From Capitella teleta (taxonomy: Eukaryota > Annelida > Polychaeta > Capitellidae), in NCBI GenBank assembly GCA_000328365.1, contig KB294122.1, forward strand, positions 1,570 to 65,569: a stretch of DNA of 64,000 nucleotides. Direction: 5' to 3'. Each line of letters starts with the position of its first letter. Position 1 is the first letter of the stretch. Below, piece by piece: positions 22,255 through 34,195 of this stretch. The notes under the pieces are model-generated. The model did no database searches and was not told the origin of the DNA. It worked only from the letters and a program-made list of their open reading frames with translations. The translations under genes and the position numbers were made by a program.

Positions 22255-23051
22255 ATGGCATTTGATAACCATAAGTTAATCAACAACATACTCCTCTACG
22301 TTGCACTTGGTGAGTCTGGATCACTTCCATATAACAGTCTTCAGCTTTCAGTTTTTTTTGCAGTCGCTGCCCTCTGCGTCAGCTGCACCCAAGCCGTGAC
22401 CACCTGTGACCCAATGCAAGGTTACCCTCCTTTCTGCCCTCAGCTTGGAGAACCAGCAAACAGGACAAAATGCTGTCGCCATGGTTACCTACCAGCATGC
22501 TGCGAAGAACGCTCGACTAAAATATGCGCTAAAACTCCAAGCGGAAGAAGCACTGGAGTATACAGTAAGCTGCAAGATATTTGCTGAATGACTTTATAAT
22601 TGATCTGCAATCCACACAGATCCTGATTGGAACTTGGTGTTTTGTCCTCAACCTGGTCAACCGGACAGTTACACCGCTTGCTGCTACAGAGGAAGCAATG
22701 TCTCCTGTTGTGATATGAAGCTGTGAGGGGTAATATAACATCTAACGGAATTCTTGCAGATTGNCTGCCATCCTAGGTGGCGTCTTTGGGAGCATCGCTC
22801 TGATTGGTCTCATTTTGGGGGTCACTTTGTGCGTTGTTTGTCGTTATAAGATCAAGAAAGGAGATTGGATCTGTCTGCAGATTCGACCCGGCAAGTACAA
22901 ATTGGTCACACGGGCAACAATGGAGCGCATACAACAACAGCAACAACAGAGACAGCAACAGCAACAACCAGCGGGTGGTTTAGCATTCAACTACAATGCT
23001 CAACCCGGAGGAGAAAATAATGTAGCTTATTCAACGGCTTCTGCGGGGTAA
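22255..23051 (+). CDS. Single-pass membrane protein with two six-cysteine modules (Shisa/STMC6-like)
   Basis: Four exons, 22255-22309, 22364-22564, 22620-22722 and 22760-23051, join in frame to 216 residues. A signal peptide (INNILLYVALVAALCVSC) leads to two modules that share the exact spacing FCP-x10-CC-x7-CC, in FCPQLGEPANRTKCC..CC and FCPQPGQPDSYTACC..CC. Each is preceded by a further cysteine, giving six per module. A transmembrane helix (AILGGVFGSIALIGLILGVT) and a basic stop-transfer (CRYKIKK) follow. The cytosolic tail has a glutamine run and ends in N/G/Y-rich sequence. The FCP..CC..CC pattern plus one helix recalls the Shisa/CYYR1 group of transmembrane adaptors; that assignment is inference. 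One ambiguous base lies at 22764. It looks intact. Confidence 0.8.
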
Positions 23052-23387
23052 CAGTTGGTTTGATTGGTCAGTTCTCAATGCTCAGAAGGAGAGAATGATC
23101 TGAAATTAATTTCTTTTCGTGAGTTAATCTTTAATTCATTGAATTTCATTAAATTCAGGCAGACAAGTTGCAGATTTTGCAGTTGGTTTCTGTACAATAC
23201 AGGGTATTCATGCTACATATATATATATTTTTAAGTTTAAATCATAGAGGAATATTTTACTTATTTTCTCTAGATCTATGCTATATTGGGGGAGAGTTAA
23301 TCGATCAGGAAGTAGGACGTGATGGTGATTGCTGTTGTTCAAATGATGCATCATTGTAAAGATTTTTTATATATATTATTATATGTA

Positions 23388-23983
23388 CAGTATAATCTCG
23401 ATATGTCCAACTTCCTTAAGTTGAATTGCCCTATAAGTCTGAGCCATTTTGAATCATTGAGTCCCTCCCTATTCCCATACATTGAATTTTGTAACGATAT
23501 TATGTCAAACTTCCATATCTTGAAAAGCTCTGTAACTCAAACTCATTTTCCGGCCACGTGGGTAACTTACGATAACTTTATTTCAAATTTAATGCAAATA
23601 TGCAAAATTTTCATGCATGGTTGACTGGCGCCCGTATCATCCGATCGGATTGGGTGGAGCCGTAAAACCCCATTACTCACTCACTCATGCATGGTTGAAT
23701 GTCAGAGAAACTTTGCCTGTGATTGGTTAAAGCTGACTCAACTAATTGCTCGACTCGGAGCGTCCAATCAGCGTCATTCACACCTTTCTCGAAGTTGACA
23801 GCAAGCGATTCTCTGAGTAACTCCCAAATCCTATTCATGCTTGCAATAGGTGTAACAAAGATGCACGGCCTCATTCAATGCGAACGCATGGTCGGCATTG
23901 TTTAAAGACATAGAATGGTTACAGAAATCTATTTTATAATCTATAATCTAAATCTATAAATTCAAAATATCGAGATTATACTG
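23388..23983. mobile_element. 596-bp non-autonomous pogo/mariner-type element with perfect 17-bp inverted ends
   Basis: The termini are CAGTATAATCTCGATAT and its exact reverse complement, bordered by TA (23386-23387 and 23984-23985). There is no transposase. A 61-bp retroposed unit is nested inside it at 23625-23685, so this element is older than that insertion. Confidence 0.85.
23625..23685 (+). mobile_element. 61-bp micro-retroposon with a 13-bp target duplication (copy A)
   Basis: The insertion begins CTGGCGCCCGTATCA and ends in an (ACTC)n tail. CATGCATGGTTGA occurs on both sides (23612-23624 and 23686-23698). It equals the last 61 bp of the SINE at 58486-58833. The internal hairpin is ATCCG-AT-CGGAT. 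Confidence 0.9.
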
Positions 23984-23985
23984 TA

Positions 23986-26900
23986 TGTTCTGAATTGGAA
24001 AGCTTTATTTTATAAAACTCTGTCTGCTGTATTGCATTTAATTGGCACTCATCTAATTGCTGTTAGGTGCTTTTATATTTCTAATTATTTTTCTATCTCA
24101 TCTTACAATGGGTTACATGTATTATTTAAATATTGAAACCATGTTTATTAATTGGGTTGCCATATAATAGTTTTCAAATTTTATGGAACAAATTTTTTTT
24201 TTTCATTGGTAACCAATTTTACTAAATAATTTTCATGATAATTATCATTATTTTTCATGGTAAACTTGAATTCCAATGACTTTCATAGCATTCTCAAATT
24301 TAGCATTCCATTTGTTAGAATCTCAATGATGAATTATCAGTTGTCTCTATCATCTTTTTAGTGCCATTGTTTTCTTATGTTGTTTTTTTGGGCTACAATT
24401 TTTATGGTATATGCAAGCTATTTATTTTCCTGCCTCCAGTAATGAATAAATTATGTGTTAATTCTTACTAATTCTAGTTGAAATTGCTTGGAATTATTTG
24501 TAGGACTCATTTGGGCAGCATTATATCACAATATACGGGGTGAAGTAACTCATCTAATCTTTGTAAAAACCAATGTGCAACAACAACAACAGCAAACCTA
24601 CAAAACGAAGATAGTTGCAAAAATTAAAAATGAAAACAGAAAATAAGGACAAACTAAGTGATATACGCAATGAATATGTATAAAAAACCCCCGATCTGCA
24701 TGGTTATAAAAGGAAATATTCCCACGAGAAGGACATTCCCGTTCCCATCCAGATGAGGAAATTGTCATATTAGATTAACACTGCATGACTGGTGCAACTT
24801 CATCGGAGCCACAGCTTTTTATCCATTGAAAGGTTATTCACAGAAGACAGTAATAGCAAAAAACTATGGATGACGTTTGAATGGGGATAAAATTGGGGAA
24901 GAATTTCCTCTAATGATGGCGAGGGATATTTTCTGGCAGAGGTATTGGCCTACTCATTTATCTTGTTTTGTCAGTTCAATTTTCTTGGTCAGGTTGTTAA
25001 ATTGTGTACGTAGTTCCTGGTCCCTACGAGCCGCAGCTTGCGTCTTAATTCTTTGATATATGCCTTAAACAGTTTTTCGAAACGCCATGTATGTTTTGGC
25101 GGCTTAGTCAAATAAACTTCAACATTTTAGCGTTAATGCTTCTTTGGTCTTGCTTTCCAAACCTCTCGATTTCGGCTGGGTTTGCAATGGGTTGCAAATC
25201 GCATTATTTTATGGTAAAAAAAAAAAAAAAAATCTAAATTTATGTTTATATTATTTCAAACTGTAACAGGACTTGAAGTACATTTTCCAAAGCGATCCAC
25301 CCGAATGTGTGACCAATTTGCCCTAGGAAAGACGCAGCTCCAATCTATGAACTTTCCATTTAATTAACCATTTAGATTACATCCATGTGCAGCATGCCTC
25401 GTCTCCATCCATTCAAATCCCATAGAAATAAGCGTATCTCTGTTTATCTTTTTGCAACGCAAAGCCAAAAGCGGTGTTACTACTTAGGCCTACTAGTATA
25501 TCCTATTTTGTTTAGGGCTGTAGGCCTACCGACTTTAAAGTGTATAGAATGCATGTATCACTATTTCCATTCGACCGATAACTCTTCAACTGCATGAAGC
25601 ACCTGATTCAATACAATGCACTGTCATCGAACTACGTACGTTGTCCCAAAGAGAAGCGGGCTCATTGGCTTTCAAGTCATAACGCACCAGGTGCCCTCTC
25701 ATTCTTATTCGTGCGAATCAAAACGGCTTTAGAGCGTTATGATAATCAGGATAAGCCACAATCCAGATAAACATAACGTTTTCCAACGCTAAAAGTGAAA
25801 ATAAGAATTGCTTTAACTTCCAACGATGCTATGCTAAAAAGGGATGTCTAAAATAAATAAAGTTATTATCACATGCACACGCATCGTACACGAAGAAGCA
25901 ACTCTCTCAATATGTGTCAGATATGAGAACTTCATGACTTGAATAGGCTTTGAAGTCAATTGTATACATACATGTACAAGTCATGTTCACTCCATCAAGA
26001 ATTAGGGGCATGTTTAGAAATGCAGAATCCTACCCTTTCAACCCCTGGACCCAAGAACAACGAGATGTAGAGGTACTACAAACGGAATTTCCCGCCTGAT
26101 CCGATGCATAATCAAACTTTGTGAAGAACTTTATCTGACGGTGGCGGAATATCATGGCGTTTGAGCTCCGATTACACCTGATCGAAAGGTAATTCTTTTA
26201 TGCCGCTTGGCTGTGATATATATATATATTTATGCCCATATATATATGCCCAGACTCTTAAATTCTAAGAGACAGAAATGATGGACACTAGACAGTAGAT
26301 ATATAAACGCAATATGCCACAGATAAAAGTAAACATGAATTTTATAATATGATTACTATCATTAATAAATAACAATGATGATAACTCCCATTGTTTCTAA
26401 GCGTTCTGAATTAATCTGAGTCTCGAGCTACTTAATTGACCACCACAGAGTTGACGGCATACAAAATGGACGCCTTTTGGGAGCAATTCTATTATCAAGT
26501 CCTTATTTCTGATGCATTGACAATAATTATATTAGTAGAAGCTATAGTTTCCATGTCTTTGGTGGTACGGAAACCCAGAGACTGAACACATACACGAATC
26601 CATTCCTCCCTCTCCCCACATTTAGTTAGCAACACTTCCCAGGTGTCATTCGATTTATATCCCCGCTGAGACGTAATCATGCAAGCTCCCGAGATCCTGT
26701 TTAACACAAATTAACACGATAATATGAACAGAAGATGAGTAAACGGCTTCGAATTAACAGACACGTGTTTGCCCCGGAGTGTGAATAGAATTCCAGGCAC
26801 GAATATATTCAAAGGGCAATTTAATTTCGCTGGATCGCTCAGCGGTTATTCGAGATGTGGAATCATTCATCCTCGATTCTCTCCACCTCAAGTATCAGCG

Positions 26901-28059
26901 TAGTTTAGAATATAAAGACATAGAAATTGTGCATTGTTCTAGATTGACAATCACAGCTGAGGGCACCTGTTGATTAACACGAGTTTACAGTACGTCCAAT
27001 GAGCAGAAGCAACGCACAAAGGCAGGAATGCATCCGTTAGTGGCGCCACTATACTGTTCCGTCTAACATCCGAGTGATCTGACAATTTAGCCATGGTCAC
27101 GCACTCTGAGTACGGAGATGTCACGTGATTGAGGCCAGGCACACAAGAAAAATCAAGTATTACGTAATACTTGGCGTTAATTGCTTAGTTATGGTTAACG
27201 CATTGTCATAGCTAATCATGCATTGATTGAGTTCTTCAACAATTATCACTCACGAGACACGGAAAATCTAGAAATATGCTACATGCGCACCATGATAAAA
27301 TTTGTTGTTTAGTCGAACTCTTTAACTGTTATATATGCAACAATGCATAACACGCACTTAGCTCCTTCGACTTGGTTTTGTCTTCGTCTGTTGGTGAGAC
27401 ATGGGCTATAAAATTGTGCATACACGTGTCAAGAGAACATTTCCCGATAAATAATCGTTATTATTTTCGGGATAAACCCGTCAGGTGTGCATATAGATGT
27501 GTTCACGTGCCGTGTCTTAATTCAAAACCGCAAATATAATGAGCAAACGCACGAGGCCCCGGAGTGAGTTCAGAGAACAAAAGCGGTTGCTTCAATGGAC
27601 AAGGAGCGAAGACAAAGAATCAGACGAAACCCTGGCCACGAATCTCGGTGGTTGACGCAATCACGCAACAAAAGAATTGTGTCGTGGGCGTGGGAGAAAT
27701 TTCTCGAGGGGCGAATTAATTGGGTCTGAACTAGTGTTTACAATCGGTGATTTAACTATTAACTATCTGTAAGGTAATCCTATCTATTTACTGCCAAATA
27801 AAAGAAACTATACACGTTTTAAATAGACCATAGCGTAGTGAAAACTAAATTTACCGCTGATATATGATTAATGGGTGTTTTCAGTATGCATCCAAGATTA
27901 ATTGTTCGGAAGTTGGAGTTTTTGGCGGCTACAAGGAATCGATAAGAGCTGTTGAAAGTGAGGTTGAGGTCAAAACGCAAAATCGCACTTCAGATGGAAT
28001 GATTATTACACTGAAAAAATGCTCAAATATTGTCAACAATATGACGTGTGACCTCCTAT
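23986..28059. other. Gene-poor A+T-rich DNA
   Basis: No gene recognised. Notes: an A-run of about 18 at 25217; TATATA-rich sequence at 26217-26250; a minus-strand frame near 25075-24965 ending in IKTQAAARRDQELRTQ..., which looks coding but is under 40 codons and unsupported. Confidence 0.4.
27154..27173. repeat. 20-bp perfect palindrome
   Basis: CAAGTATTACGTAATACTTG is self-complementary with no spacer. It could be a protein-binding site or a short cruciform-forming sequence. Confidence 0.9.
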
Positions 28060-28580
28060 TGCCTCAATACAGGCCGTGCACCTTCGGCGTAGACTGCGGA
28101 TGAGACTTCGGATCACCTCCTGGGCCAGTGCAGCCCATTCTCCCGAAGGTCAACCGCAAGTGGTGCCGTGCCTTACAGAGGCGGTTACACGGCGCTTCCA
28201 TGGGGATAAATGTGGAACTCTAAAATGGCGTCGAGTGGAGTCTCGCGTTTCGAAGTCATCGTCGAACTGTTTTGTTCGCTTATTGGGGGTCCGTGAGATC
28301 CGATGATACCATCTGCGGTCCGGTAGATGGACGGAAACAGTATCGAAAGTGACCAAACATGATTGCAGGATCCTGGTTCCTGGTCGCAATCTGAGATCTC
28401 TCAAACCTGAGTTGATCATCCACTGTTCTTATGGTGGTGAAGCGTAGACGGAGGGCGAACAGTGCAGCCCTGATACAGTTAAAAAGTGCCGAACGTGTTG
28501 TACAGCAATGGCAGCCCGCCTTATCCCTATTGCGCCCCCAATTTCCAACGACATTAGAGAATGCAGCGATAAACAAAAGG
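28060..28580. other. G+C-rich island of unknown origin
   Basis: This stretch of about 520 bp is visibly richer in G+C than its surroundings. It has overlapping open frames on both strands (for example 28076-28306 plus and 28280-28576 minus) broken by stops. No protein family is recognised. It may be a decayed coding region or mobile element. Confidence 0.4.
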
Positions 28581-28928
28581 TGGTAATCAACTCACAAACC
28601 GTCGAAAAAAGAATGACTAATGTTCGATTAATTTCCATGCATAATTTTAAGAGATATCGGAAATGAACGACTTTCTTTGTTCATCTCTATTGTTGTTCAA
28701 CCAAGCAAAATTTGCTGTTTTTCTTTTCGTGAATTCATTCAGTGAGCATTCAGCACACATTTAACTGATTATGAAAAGTTCAAATTCTTTTCATCCCATA
28801 ATACAACCAATATATAAGTGAATGGTTACTTTTGTTGCTCAGTATACAGTACCAATGCAATCGTAAACATATTTAATTTGGAGATCCATTGAAATCAGAA
28901 TGAACGACACAAAACACAATTTTAGTAT

Positions 28929-29055
28929 GATATAGTAATGAACTATTACATCTCAAAAGTTTGATTTCGAAATATTAAAATGAAATTTATTTTAATATTT
29001 CGAAATCAAACTTTGAGATGTAATGTAATTTATTATAAATAATTATTACTATATC
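28929..29055. repeat. Near-perfect hairpin, arms about 36 bp, 7-nt loop
   Basis: Left arm 28945-28981 (ATTACATCTCAAAAGTTTGA...) is mirrored at 28989-29024 with a single-base length difference. Outer arms GATATAGTAAT (28929) and ATTACTATATC (29045) also pair, separated by extra sequence on the right. No target duplication was noted. Confidence 0.93.
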
Positions 29056-32000
29056 AGTAGCGACATTCCTTTGGTGGCAAAGGGGATCGCTTCATGTTCA
29101 CAACATCCGCATCGAAACTGAAGATTCGCTCAGAGGTCACGGATGTAGCCGTAAATCGAGGACAAGAAGGGCAACATTAGCAATGTTGGGGCAACACTAG
29201 TTTCAAGATGAAACCAAATGATGATCATCGTGAATCTTCCAGCATTTGGGCTCGTATACCGCCGGTGGGCAGCACCCAGCATTCGAGTTGAGAATGTTAA
29301 GTTAAGTTATTCCCCTGCTGACTATTATGGTCTATAATGATTAATTAATTAATTAATTAGAACGAAGAGTTATATTATATATATATATGAGACAACGGGG
29401 GGCCTACAATCATTTCATCTCCAGAACTTCAGTCGGCAGACTGTTGTTTTGGTTTCAAACTTTCAATGGTGTGTTCTAATTGGTTGATGAATGCTATACC
29501 AGCAATCCCATTATACACTAAGCAATAGATATGTATATATGTGGGATAATACTAGTAATTCAGTATCAATGATATGCTTTAATAATTTCTCTTTGTTATG
29601 ATTTGTGTGTAAAATGCGGAAATATTTCCATTAATATCGTGCCAATAATATTATTGCCTGATAACTCGCACACTTGTTTGTGTGTGTGCAATATTCTACA
29701 ATTCAAATTGCTTCATGTCTTCGAATGATCGTATATCCCATCCACTGATGTCAAAGTAATGAGCTCTAAATATAGCCATTTTCGATTCCAAGTACATTTA
29801 CAATTCAGCCGACGCTTGCATTGAAAGACAGGTGAAAGCATAGATGGCTTTGAAGTCGTGAAAAGGTGAACACATCTGTAGCTGGATTAGAGGTTGACAG
29901 GCATTTCAATTAAACTGATCGCGGTGCAGAAAAGAGGGATTTTATTCGTGTCGATCTGCCTCATGATTTCAACCAGAATGATCAGGAATATCTGGTTTAT
30001 TCTCGTGTGAATATGTTCTGCTAATTTCCAAGTCTATTCTTGTAATTCACGATTCCGCTGATCATTTTTGATTAAAAGACCCTTTCTGGCAATAACGTGT
30101 TGATTAGGTCACGATATACTTCAACATATCGCTAGATAATTAAAAACAAATTAAGATGAATGAATGAATCCTGACATGCGTATGCTATCTGTTACGATTA
30201 TTGTGAAATCCGAGTTGGATACGGCTGGAAATCCACACGCTCAATATGCCTCACCAAAATCACAACTGTTACTTTTGTTGTTGACACTCATGTACTTTAA
30301 GCATATTAGTAATTGGGGTTCAGTTACCTGAAGAATTATCACCTGCATGTGAACTTCTGTGAATTAATTAAGCAAGTTCAAAATAATAACCACGGTAAGA
30401 ATTCTCGAGATACGTCACGATTGTTATGTAGCCATGTGGTTACTATTTGCTGTAATCATTATTTCTCTTCTGGACCCATAAATGATGCACATGTGTAATT
30501 ATGCTGTCCTTGCAAATGTCCCTCGTCACCACGCCCCGTGATCAAATTTTAATCACCATGTACTAGTAGTCAACTCAATAATTCACAAGCAATAGAATTC
30601 GAGGCAAGTAAAAACATCCGCACCATATAGTCTAAGAGGAAGATGGAAATTTTCTACTATGTCAAACAAATTCAGCGGTTGAGTATAAATCCGTCATGAG
30701 GAGATTTGGACAAAGGCCGTCCACACACTCAGCCATTCATTTCCATTACGACAGGTCACCCAGTGCGAATGCAATAACTGCCACGGTAACAAAACGATCA
30801 TTTGACGTAATTGAAAGTCTTTCATGCTGCGATGTCGACCTCCTGCTCTGACTAACAAAATTGGGGATAAACTCTGCCGAGATGAATGGCTGTATCGAAT
30901 TATCCATTACTACGTACACGGAAGTAATCTGAGGATGGGATGTAGTGAGGTGGACATGGCTGAATTGATGGGCTAAGAAGCTATGGCTGAGTCACGTGTT
31001 ACACTCTTCATTGGCCCATGTGTCTATTCTGCTGTTTACCCTCGAGATGCCGCTCGGGTTAATAACTCTTAATAATCAAAACCGGTCGAGGGAGCTATTA
31101 AGAAAGCAAAAAGTGCAAATCCCTATGAACTAATAATGAAGTCTTGTAGCCGTGTCAATTTCACCCTTCAGACCCAGCCTCCCCTCAAGCATACAAGAAA
31201 GGTTCTAATCAAAATGCAGCCATGATCAAGCGCACAGCACTCATCTGTAATGGTTTGTCTGGGTATTTTAGTGACAGGTCGGGAATAGACAAGAGCACCG
31301 AGTACACGGCAGCTGATATTTATATCTCGATTAATCTCCCGTGGACTTTTTGTACCGATTCACCTCGAATTAGGGATCTCCTTTTCGACACATCTCCTCC
31401 ATTTGTGCTTTCATCTCCAAGATGAGAGTTATTTTCAGATTAATTTTAAGGGATCACGATGGCGTAGAAACTCACTGATCACAAGAATGGGTACAGGTCA
31501 TGTTGCGCACGAAGACAATCTTCAAAGACGCCCCCTATGGCAGAGCAATTTGCAGAGCGAGGCGAAGGCCAGGGTTCTGTGTGGTTAAACTTCGCAAAGC
31601 GAGGCTAAGGCCAGGGTTCCGTGTGGTTAATTTTCCTTCCGCTTCAAACTTGGTCCTTGTTTGTTTTTCTTCCTGTCGCCGGCCGCTTTGCGATAGAAAC
31701 AGAAACCTAGGGGCGTCACAAGCCTTCTCTTGTCAAAGCTAGGAGACGGCACGTGGAATTTTTACCTACCAACAACCATAAACAACACATTCATTTCCAT
31801 GGTAACGCTAATGATTCCCGCACAATGGTATCATTAACTCCACCACCATCTGCAGGTTGTGAGATTCGCTGGAGAACATTATGTCCACAAAACTACACGA
31901 TTTATCCCATAATTACTGCGTACATTGTGCGATCCACAATCGGTACGACAGTCATAATCGTTATGAACTGAAGACGATTTCCGACCAAGGACGCTTAGGA

Positions 32001-34155
32001 ATTAATCCAGACACGTACGTTGTCCATCAGCTGGATACGGCAATTAATTCTTATATAATCATAAAGTATGTTAATTGCTGATACATGTGTTGGTTGTTAT
32101 CCCATGCATAGGTCTATTAGCATAAGACATTGTACAGTTGTATAATAGCTAATAAGGGCATATAAGGCTACAGCCCAAGTAAAGCATTGTATAATGAAAC
32201 AGATGACTGTAACTGCGAGTGTGAGGTCGCCGAATTCCTGATAAGGATCGCGTTTGACTGTTGTTCTGACCCAATACTACTATAATTACCGAATCATGTA
32301 ACCATCATATCGCTTTGCTTTTCGATTTGGCCCGATAACAACGAGTGACCTCAGAAGGAAAGCTGAATGCCCACCCTCGACGTGACAATCGAAAACTCGA
32401 CCGAATCGCAAACAAACCTATATTCAATGTGCTTTGTTACATTTGATACAAAACCTGCCAATTTATTTGCAGACGACAGCGGAGAGGGAACTAGCGAATT
32501 GGGTCTTGTGCTCTGTCCTTCGAAAGCATTTACTCAGGGTCACTTGAGTGAACACAGTAACAGCAAGGAAATCCGATGACGAATGGGCTCGAATCCCCAA
32601 GGAATGGCGCTTGTCTTTCTTCGTGGTTCACTAAATTAGTGAGTTTTGGGCCAAAGCAACTGGAATTAAAAAAATTCCCATTACGGAGAAATAATTATGA
32701 ATGAATACTTCGAATACTATATATGTCGTCATAACATTGACAGCATGTATCAATCGAGAATTATCGATGAGAGAGTGATGGTGCGTTTCAAAAGGAATAC
32801 AAATCCAAATTATTTTTATCATATGCCAAGTTTCGTAATGACATTACATTGTCTCGAAATTCGACATTTAGCATTGTACGGACAGACACAGAAAGAATAC
32901 GATTCGGGTTACAAACGGGTTATAAACTACTAGTATTTCATGAATGATTGTGAATTTTTTTGCTTCTTAACTTGGTGTAAACCGTGCTGACACCGAACCA
33001 AATGACTCCCAGGCGTCCGTTGATGTCCCTTGGGGCAAGTCGGGTTATTTACTGTCACCTTTAGTTTCGCAGTCTCGTTTTTGGTCACAATCTTCTCTTG
33101 GGACAAAAATGTCACAATCAGAGTTGTTGAATGTATTAAGTGAGCATTTGAATAATTCCAATGTCACGTTTTGTCGGTTAGCGCAATCCCACACAGATAG
33201 ACAATGCCAGAGAAAGGAGGCAAATAACGAACTCATTTACATATAGATCGTATTGTTATCCCTTCAATTTGTTCCACCGAAAGTAGACTCAATTTAGTAT
33301 TGTAGTAAAATGCAATCGAACTACTGACATGTTATGCATTTATTTCTTTAACTGAAAATATATACGTAATTGTATAATACCTTGTATTGTATTGTAGTGT
33401 TAGCACGCATTAGAATCAAAACTCGACCGTATAGGCCCATCTGCCATCTGCTCAAGGAGGCGAATTAATATCTCACAATTGTATAAGTACAAGACTGATA
33501 TGCCAACAAAAGTTACAGAACATAATTGTAGCTATACAAAACAATAAATTGGTAGATCAAAAGAAAAAGTACCTATTTTTTGACCTGTTTGTATTACAGC
33601 CTCCATCGCCTACCTGTCAAAAACTTTCAAAAAGGAAAATATCGACACATATAGACCTCTTTCTGGGCTTGAAGGGGTTTAATAAGGGTCTTATTGGGTA
33701 TATATGTGATAGAATATTCCTGGTATGTGCAAAATTGCTACAATGTGCGGCCTTTGACGTTCACTATAATCATGAATTCGGAAGTGAAGAAGCGGAAATC
33801 AGGAGACATCACGTGCAATCACATAATTATATTTTGTGCCTTTCGGCTAGGATTATACAGGTCTTTCAATGAATCCACACATAGGAAAGGCACAACAACC
33901 TTTACTCTTATGTTTGAGGTGAGCAAGTACAAGTGATAATTTCATCTGAGGCGACGTTGTTTGACATTTGCAACGAGGGTAAGAGGCATTTCCTCCTGCT
34001 TATGTTTGTCCTTGGGTCCGATGCATAAAGTAAAACCCCGCTGGTTCTTGACCTTTCATTTCGCAATCATCAACTAGAATGGCACAACTTCTGTATGTTC
34101 ATTTGATTTGATGTTGCTGTAACATGCTGGGACACCCTGATCTCGGGTTCTCTAG

Positions 34156-34158
<3 letters not shown>
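29056..34158. other. Gene-poor DNA with a 43-bp tandem duplication
   Basis: No gene recognised. At about 31551-31631 a unit containing GCGAGGCGAAGGCCAGGGTT occurs twice with three or four differences. (TTAA)n-type sequence lies near 29340. Frames at 32367-32579 and 33549-33872 look like chance. Confidence 0.4.

Positions 34159-34192
<34 letters not shown>
34159..34192 (+). repeat. Poly(A) run of 34
   Basis: A pure A tract after TCTAGATT. It could be the tail of an old plus-strand retroposed copy, but no body was recognised upstream. Confidence 0.9.
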
Positions 34193-34195
<3 letters not shown>

